Below are positions 59,234-63,597 of a DNA stretch of 63,597 bases, piece by piece (position 1 is the stretch's first letter; every line of letters starts with the position of its first letter). The notes beneath the pieces were generated by a model that saw only the letters and a program-made list of their open reading frames with translations, did no database searches and was not told the origin of the DNA. The stretch is from CAZWRV01 sp964636325 (GTDB taxonomy: Bacteria; Verrucomicrobiota; Lentisphaeria; Victivallales; GWF2-50-93). The stretch covers positions 1 through 63,597 of the forward strand of contig CAZWRV010000031.1 of NCBI GenBank assembly GCA_964636325.1. Direction: 5' to 3'. Made by a program: the position numbers and the translations under genes.

Positions 59234-60133
59234 TCACAGCATCTTCAGCGCCTCGATGCGCTTCTCGAGGGGCGGGTGCGTGGAGAAGAGGGCGATCATC
59301 TTCGATCTTCCGCTGATCTTGAATGTGTTGAGTGACTGCGCCCTGTTGTCAACGATATGAGTGCCTTCGACTATGCTCCTGAGCTTTTCCAGGCCCTCTA
59401 TCATAGGCTCCTTGCCGCAGAGCCTGGCCGCGCTCGCGTCGGCGCGGTATTCCCTGTGCCGCGAGAACCACATGACTATCATGCTTGCGAGAATCGAGAA
59501 TATTATTTCACAGACGAATACCGCGAGGTAGTAGCCGATGCCCACGCCCCGGCTTTCGCTGTCCCGCCCCTTCGAAAGGGCTGAATCGATGAGGAAGCCG
59601 GCCACCCTCGACAGGAATATGACGAACGTGTTTAGGATTCCCTGGAGAAGGACCATCGTAACCATGTCTCCGTTGGCGATGTGGGAGACCTCGTGTGCGA
59701 GCACGCCCTGTGTCTCGCGCCGGTTCATCTGCCTGAGCAGGGCCGAGCTGACGGCCACTATGGAACTTCCTTTCGACGGCCCGGTCGCAAACGCGTTGAC
59801 CTCGGGGCTCTCGTAGATGCCGAGCTCCGGCATCGGGATGTCGGCGTCGTGCGCGAGCTGCGACACAGTGTCGGCCAGCCAGCGCTCCTCGGAATTCTGC
59901 GGATTGTTCGGATCAATAGTTCTGATGCCGTAGGCCATCTTCGCCATGATCTTGGAGATCAGAAGCGAGAAGATGCTCCCGGTGAACCCGACGATCAGCG
60001 AGAACACCAGCAGAGCCTCGTAGTTGATCCCGTTCATGGTGAGCCACCTGTCCACGCCCAGGATCTTCGTCACAATCCCGATGACAATCATCACCGCCAG
60101 GTTGGTGGCGACAAATAAAACTATTCTGGTCAT
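59234..60133 (-). CDS. htpX: Membrane zinc metalloprotease HtpX
   Basis: A 299-residue M48 protease that degrades misfolded membrane proteins. Two N-terminal transmembrane helices (about 5-25 and 38-58) lead to the cytoplasmic catalytic domain with HEVSH (His147, Glu148, His151) and a downstream Glu ligand in SRHREYRADA. SPEVNAFATG is the conserved substrate segment. Two further hydrophobic helices follow the HExxH motif. It stands alone between the low-complexity protein and GH38. Often heat- or envelope-stress induced, but no promoter was read here. Confidence 0.95.
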   Translation of the reverse strand: MTRIVLFVATNLAVMIVIGIVTKILGVDRWLTMNGINYEALLVFSLIVGFTGSIFSLLISKIMAKMAYGIRTIDPNNPQNSEERWLADTVSQLAHDADIPMPELGIYESPEVNAFATGPSKGSSIVAVSSALLRQMNRRETQGVLAHEVSHIANGDMVTMVLLQGILNTFVIFLSRVAGFLIDSALSKGRDSESRGVGIGYYLAVFVCEIIFSILASMIVMWFSRHREYRADASAARLCGKEPMIEGLEKLRSIVEGTHIVDNRAQSLNTFKISGRSKMIALFSTHPPLEKRIEALKML

Positions 60134-60243
60134 AAGAATGCCTCCTTGTTTTTAATCCTAACGCACGACCAATATATTTCATTATCACCAATAGACAATT
60201 TGAGAAGGAAAATGTTCCGTATTTGGAGGTGGTGGAGCCGGGT

Positions 60244-62802
60244 TTATTCGAGGCGGACGGTCTCTATCTTCCAGGCCCCCATCTCCAAGGCTGCGGAACC
60301 GCCGCGCAGCTCGAGCATCCGGCGCTTCTCCTCCAGGAGGTTGCACTGCCATGCGGACTTGAAATGCTCTGGGACTCCGAGCCGGACCGTCTCCGGCCTT
60401 CCTGACATTTCAACGAGCCTTACGACAACGCCTTTGCCGTCCTCTGCCTTTTTCAGGGCGGTGACAAAGGTGTGCGACGCATCCAGGCGCCAGAGCGGCA
60501 TCGGTCCGGCCAGTCCGCCGGGAAGGACGTCAAGCCCGGCGTTGAACACATGAGCCTGCCAGGCCACGTCGGAATCGCGCCAGTTTCCGGGAGCCGCATA
60601 CACTGCGTGCCTGAATCTGTGCGTTCCGTGGTCCAGTCGGCCGCGGTAGTGCCTCGAAACGAACGAGTCATCTTCCAGGGGCGCAGGTTCCGTATGGCGG
60701 ACGGCGTTGTACCAGCGCGGGCTGCGCAGGACGCTTAGCATGAGCGTGCCCTTTTCGACTCGGCAGCTCGGAGTCCCCCGGTTAAGCACTGCGAAGACGT
60801 GGCCGGATGCCTGGATTCCCGCCCAGTGGAGGGCAGGCCAGTCGCCGCAGGCCTCGTAGCCGCTGTTCGGCAGATCATATCGTTCCCTCTCCAGCACTCC
60901 GTACGGGATTTCATAGACGCCGCGGTCGAGCTCTGTAATTGAAGGAAACGCCATTCGAAGGCGGCTGCCGACAGTGAACCATTCGACTACGGTCTCGACG
61001 TCGAGCCATGGAAGTCCCCGGCAAAGGCGGAACAGCTGCCGCCAGCCCAGGGGGCGGTTGTAGTGGTCGTCCCCGCCAGGATAGGTTCCGGAGTAGGCGA
61101 TCTCAACACAGTCCCCGAAGGAGCGGACGCCTTCCAGCCTTGCGAATTCCGCAAGTCTGACACGCGAGCGGTCCGGGGAGAAAGTTCCCCACGGCCCGCC
61201 GTGGTCCGCCTCCAGGATCAGTTCGCCCAGAAAATATTTCGCCGGATCCATGACAGGGCCGACACCTTCCACGTTCAAGGCTGTAATCCCATGTTCCCCC
61301 GCGGCTGCGGAGAAGCGGCCGCACGCGCATTGCGAGGTTCGCAGGACTCCGGACTTCGCAGGCTTCTGTGAAATCCGCACCGTCGCCGCGCCGAAGGCCG
61401 GGACATTCTCCGCGAGGAAAGTGATTTCGGTTCCGTCACCTGCCGGACGAACTCCGTAGACGGGCAGAGGCCTGCCGTCAAGTTCCACGTCCGCGCCTTC
61501 CCATTTCCCGGGGGCGACGATCTTCGCCGTAGACGTGACCGGCCTGCATCCGGAGTTGAACACGGTAAACGCCCCCTGCCCCTTCTTCAGCGCCGGCAGG
61601 CAGGCGCGGTTTGCGACGGCGGCAGACTTCTCGCGGACGTCCGCGAGAAGCTCCATAAGCTCGTCAAACGCCTCGTCGCAGTGCGAGCCGGTGACGGCGT
61701 CATGGAAGCCCGAGAGCGTCATTCTGCGCCAAAGCCCGCGAAGTTCGTCCGCGCTGTATCCATTGTTCAAGACGGTGTCCCACGCCTCCGCATTCAGCAA
61801 AGCGTGCTCGGCCGCCCGGTGGGCCTGCTTCACCCGTATGCGTGAGACATAGCAGCCGGTGAAGACCGGATTGTTCTCGACGCGTGTGCTCACCATATCC
61901 TCGGGCGGGCTGTCCACGGCGGCAATCTCCTCGGATACGAATCCGCCGAGATCCCTGAACGTCCCCTGCCTGACGTCGAACGACGTCTGAGACTTCATGA
62001 ATCGGGAGATGTCCTCATCGACATGCATTCCCGGCAGGACCTCCTCGCCGTAGAGCCACATCGCGCCGGCCTTGAAAGGCTTGACCTTCCCGGGCGGCCT
62101 GCTGAATTCAGAACGGATTTCCGTGCGGAACCCGCGTCGGCGGCAGGCCTCGCAGCCGTAACCCCTGCAGTCGGGGCACGGCTCCTGCTGGCCGAATCCG
62201 GTGCCGCACATGTATGTCGCCAGGCTGTCCTTGTCCTCGCGGTGGGCGAACACGACCGAACCGTCAAGCCCGCGCCAGTAAGGGCGGTCGGGATCGACGT
62301 AGATGATCCAGGCGAGCCAGCGGTATCCGCAGGAGCGGTATATCTGGGGTATCTGCGCGCTCGTCCCGAAGGTGTCCTGCACCCAGCCGCTGTCAGGGCG
62401 GCGGCCCAGCGCCTGTTCGCCCCAAAGCGTCCCCAGCACCAGGTTGCGGCAGATAAGCTCCCCTTGTATCAAGTTCGTGTCCACGATGTTCTCGCCCGAG
62501 CCGAGCAGTTCGAAGCGGCCCTCGGCCGCCAGGCGGCGCAGGACGGGGGCATGCTCCGGATGCCTCTCCAGATAATGCCTGAGCACCCACGACGCCTCGA
62601 CCATGAAGCATGATCTTCCGTCCGAGCACGACTCGATCCCGTCCTCTATGCACGCCTCCTCTATCTTGCGGTACGGGACCGCGATGCTCCCCCGGTCGAG
62701 GATCGGACGGTCCCAGCATCGGCGCCATATCGGGTCGAAGTGGTTCAGCCGCACCACGATGCACGGCTGGGGCTGCGGCTGCGCTGACCTGTCCTCGCTC
62801 AT
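60244..62802 (-). CDS. Alpha-mannosidase, glycoside hydrolase family 38
   Basis: An 852-residue GH38 enzyme that removes alpha-mannosyl residues. Zinc ligands His21 and Asp23 are in LNHFDPIW, the nucleophile Asp143 is in GWVQDTFGTS, and FHDAVTGSHCDE (about 415) contains the conserved His-Asp of the family. The beta-sandwich C-terminus is complete. Unusually, a CPDCRGYGCEAC insert (Cys209, 212, 217, 220) lies in the catalytic domain and resembles a DnaJ-type zinc knuckle. No signal peptide. The ATG overlaps the mscS stop by four bases (ATGA), so the two are coupled. Confidence 0.9.
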   Translation of the reverse strand: MSEDRSAQPQPQPCIVVRLNHFDPIWRRCWDRPILDRGSIAVPYRKIEEACIEDGIESCSDGRSCFMVEASWVLRHYLERHPEHAPVLRRLAAEGRFELLGSGENIVDTNLIQGELICRNLVLGTLWGEQALGRRPDSGWVQDTFGTSAQIPQIYRSCGYRWLAWIIYVDPDRPYWRGLDGSVVFAHREDKDSLATYMCGTGFGQQEPCPDCRGYGCEACRRRGFRTEIRSEFSRPPGKVKPFKAGAMWLYGEEVLPGMHVDEDISRFMKSQTSFDVRQGTFRDLGGFVSEEIAAVDSPPEDMVSTRVENNPVFTGCYVSRIRVKQAHRAAEHALLNAEAWDTVLNNGYSADELRGLWRRMTLSGFHDAVTGSHCDEAFDELMELLADVREKSAAVANRACLPALKKGQGAFTVFNSGCRPVTSTAKIVAPGKWEGADVELDGRPLPVYGVRPAGDGTEITFLAENVPAFGAATVRISQKPAKSGVLRTSQCACGRFSAAAGEHGITALNVEGVGPVMDPAKYFLGELILEADHGGPWGTFSPDRSRVRLAEFARLEGVRSFGDCVEIAYSGTYPGGDDHYNRPLGWRQLFRLCRGLPWLDVETVVEWFTVGSRLRMAFPSITELDRGVYEIPYGVLERERYDLPNSGYEACGDWPALHWAGIQASGHVFAVLNRGTPSCRVEKGTLMLSVLRSPRWYNAVRHTEPAPLEDDSFVSRHYRGRLDHGTHRFRHAVYAAPGNWRDSDVAWQAHVFNAGLDVLPGGLAGPMPLWRLDASHTFVTALKKAEDGKGVVVRLVEMSGRPETVRLGVPEHFKSAWQCNLLEEKRRMLELRGGSAALEMGAWKIETVRLE

Positions 62803-63597
62803 GACTTGCGCTCCTTCACATGTATCTCCAGCTGAGGGAATGCGATCTCTATGCCTTCCTCGCGGAACCTCTTGTCGATCGCGAAGTTCAGGTCGGATAT
62901 CGTCCTCCCGGCCACGTCGATGTGGCTCACCCATACGAAGACGGAGAAGTCGAGGGTGCTGTTCCCGAACTGAGTGAAGAAGACAAGCGGCTCCGGCTTA
63001 TGAAGCACGTTGGGATGCGACTTGGCGACCTCCAGAAGCGCTTTCCTCACCTTCTCCACGTCGGATCCGTAGGCCACGCCGATCTTGATCTCCTTCTTCA
63101 CAATCGGATCGTTCCTGGTCCAGTTGATTATCTTGGAGTTGATCATGTCGGAGTTCGGGACGGCGATTATCGCGTTGTCCATGGTCTGTATGGTCGTGCT
63201 GCGCACATTGGTCTCGAGCACCCTGGCGAGGATGTTGTCCATCTGGATTATGTCGCCCTGGCGGACCGTCCCGCCGAAGATTATAAGAAGGCCGCTGACG
63301 AAGTTGTTCACCAGGTGCTGAAGGCCGAACCCGACGCCCAGGCTCAGGCCGCCCGCAATCACGGTCAGGCTGGTCAGGCTCACGCCCATCAGATAGAGCA
63401 CGACGATGCAGTAGCAGCACCAGATGGTGCAGGAGGACACCGCCTTCAGGGAGTGCACCGTCGAAGGCTCCACGGGCGCGATGCGCACGTTGTCGAGGAT
63501 CTTGTGCAGCACGCTTATCGCGGTCTTGAAGACGAAGAACAGGAGTAAGTATTCAGCGAAGTATGTAGCCAGCCTCAAGACAGCTGGCTTCTTTTCT
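62799..63597 (-). CDS. Mechanosensitive ion channel of the MscS family (N-terminus outside window)
   Basis: The visible 266 codons include the pore helix (GGLSLGVGFGLQHLVNNFVSGL, key part GLQHLVNNFVSG), the beta domain RQGDIIQMDNILARV and TTIQTMDNAIIAVPNS (key part DNAIIAVPNS), and the C-terminal alpha/beta domain. The frame is open to the window edge with no good start; the TTG at 63578 falls inside a transmembrane helix, so the protein surely extends further upstream. MscS channels release solutes during osmotic downshock; some large members have other roles. It is the first gene of a unit with GH38. Confidence 0.9.
   Translation of the reverse strand, partial: EKKPAVLRLATYFAEYLLLFFVFKTAISVLHKILDNVRIAPVEPSTVHSLKAVSSCTIWCCYCIVVLYLMGVSLTSLTVIAGGLSLGVGFGLQHLVNNFVSGLLIIFGGTVRQGDIIQMDNILARVLETNVRSTTIQTMDNAIIAVPNSDMINSKIINWTRNDPIVKKEIKIGVAYGSDVEKVRKALLEVAKSHPNVLHKPEPLVFFTQFGNSTLDFSVFVWVSHIDVAGRTISDLNFAIDKRFREEGIEIAFPQLEIHVKERKS

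Overview
The window is GC-rich bacterial DNA that fits an anaerobic, polysaccharide-degrading member of the Lentisphaerota (Victivallales-like), within the PVC group. The taxonomic clues are indirect. There is a pseudopilin with an [20 protein letters not shown]-type N-terminus beside secreted carbohydrate-active proteins, two regulators joining a GntR-type winged helix to a LacI-type sensor, a DUF4838 protein, CBM9-like modules, and an NAD-linked [NiFe]-hydrogenase.

Layout. 1-9 kb is mostly housekeeping: a secreted coiled-coil protein, a NUDIX hydrolase, coaE overlapping rho, a zinc-ribbon protein, an FtsB/DivIC-like protein, a very short pseudopilin, aroE, a CpXC protein, a prepilin peptidase and an M14-like deacylase. 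9-31 kb is a carbohydrate locus. A DUF4838 protein and a regulator diverge. They are followed by a same-strand run: HEAT-repeat giant protein, GH42, FAD oxidoreductase, six-hairpin glycosidase-like protein, nitrilase-superfamily amidase, creatininase-GNAT fusion, PL8-type lyase, Gfo/Idh/MocA oxidoreductase and URO-D family protein. 31-35 kb holds purM, a putative transglutaminase-fold protein, a 29-residue bS22/COX24-like protein and a TPR protein. 35.7-42.6 kb is a second carbohydrate locus: GH4, a regulator with a consensus and apparently leaderless promoter, a large CBM9-like protein and a pseudopilin.

43-49.2 kb is a hox operon for a bidirectional NAD-linked [NiFe]-hydrogenase: hoxE/F fusion, hoxU, hoxY, hoxH, an L7/L12-tail-like membrane protein, and a hoxW-type protease. 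About 49.6-56.2 kb is a defence and mobile region. It has an hsdR remnant, a transposase remnant, an AT-rich island with a one-polypeptide restriction-modification enzyme and an HNH protein, a small RHH protein, and a serine recombinase broken by one TGA. The recombinase reading frame runs into the 3' end of tRNA-Val(CAC). 56.2-63.6 kb holds a Cys-rich small protein, a PQQ-type beta-propeller protein, htpX, a GH38 mannosidase with a zinc-knuckle-like insert, and an MscS channel cut by the window edge.

The noncoding DNA is unusually patterned. I found four dispersed repeat families: a terminal-inverted-repeat element (five copies, full and decayed), a palindromic hairpin with a CTACGCCC loop (four copies plus a variant), a 125-126 bp multi-hairpin element (three copies), and a 10-bp-period tandem array (two copies). 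Hairpin-dense arrays also lie on both sides of hoxW.

The genes suggest an organism that degrades complex, possibly animal-type glycans, ferments the sugars, and balances NADH through hydrogen production. That is inference. No CRISPR array, rRNA or second tRNA was seen.
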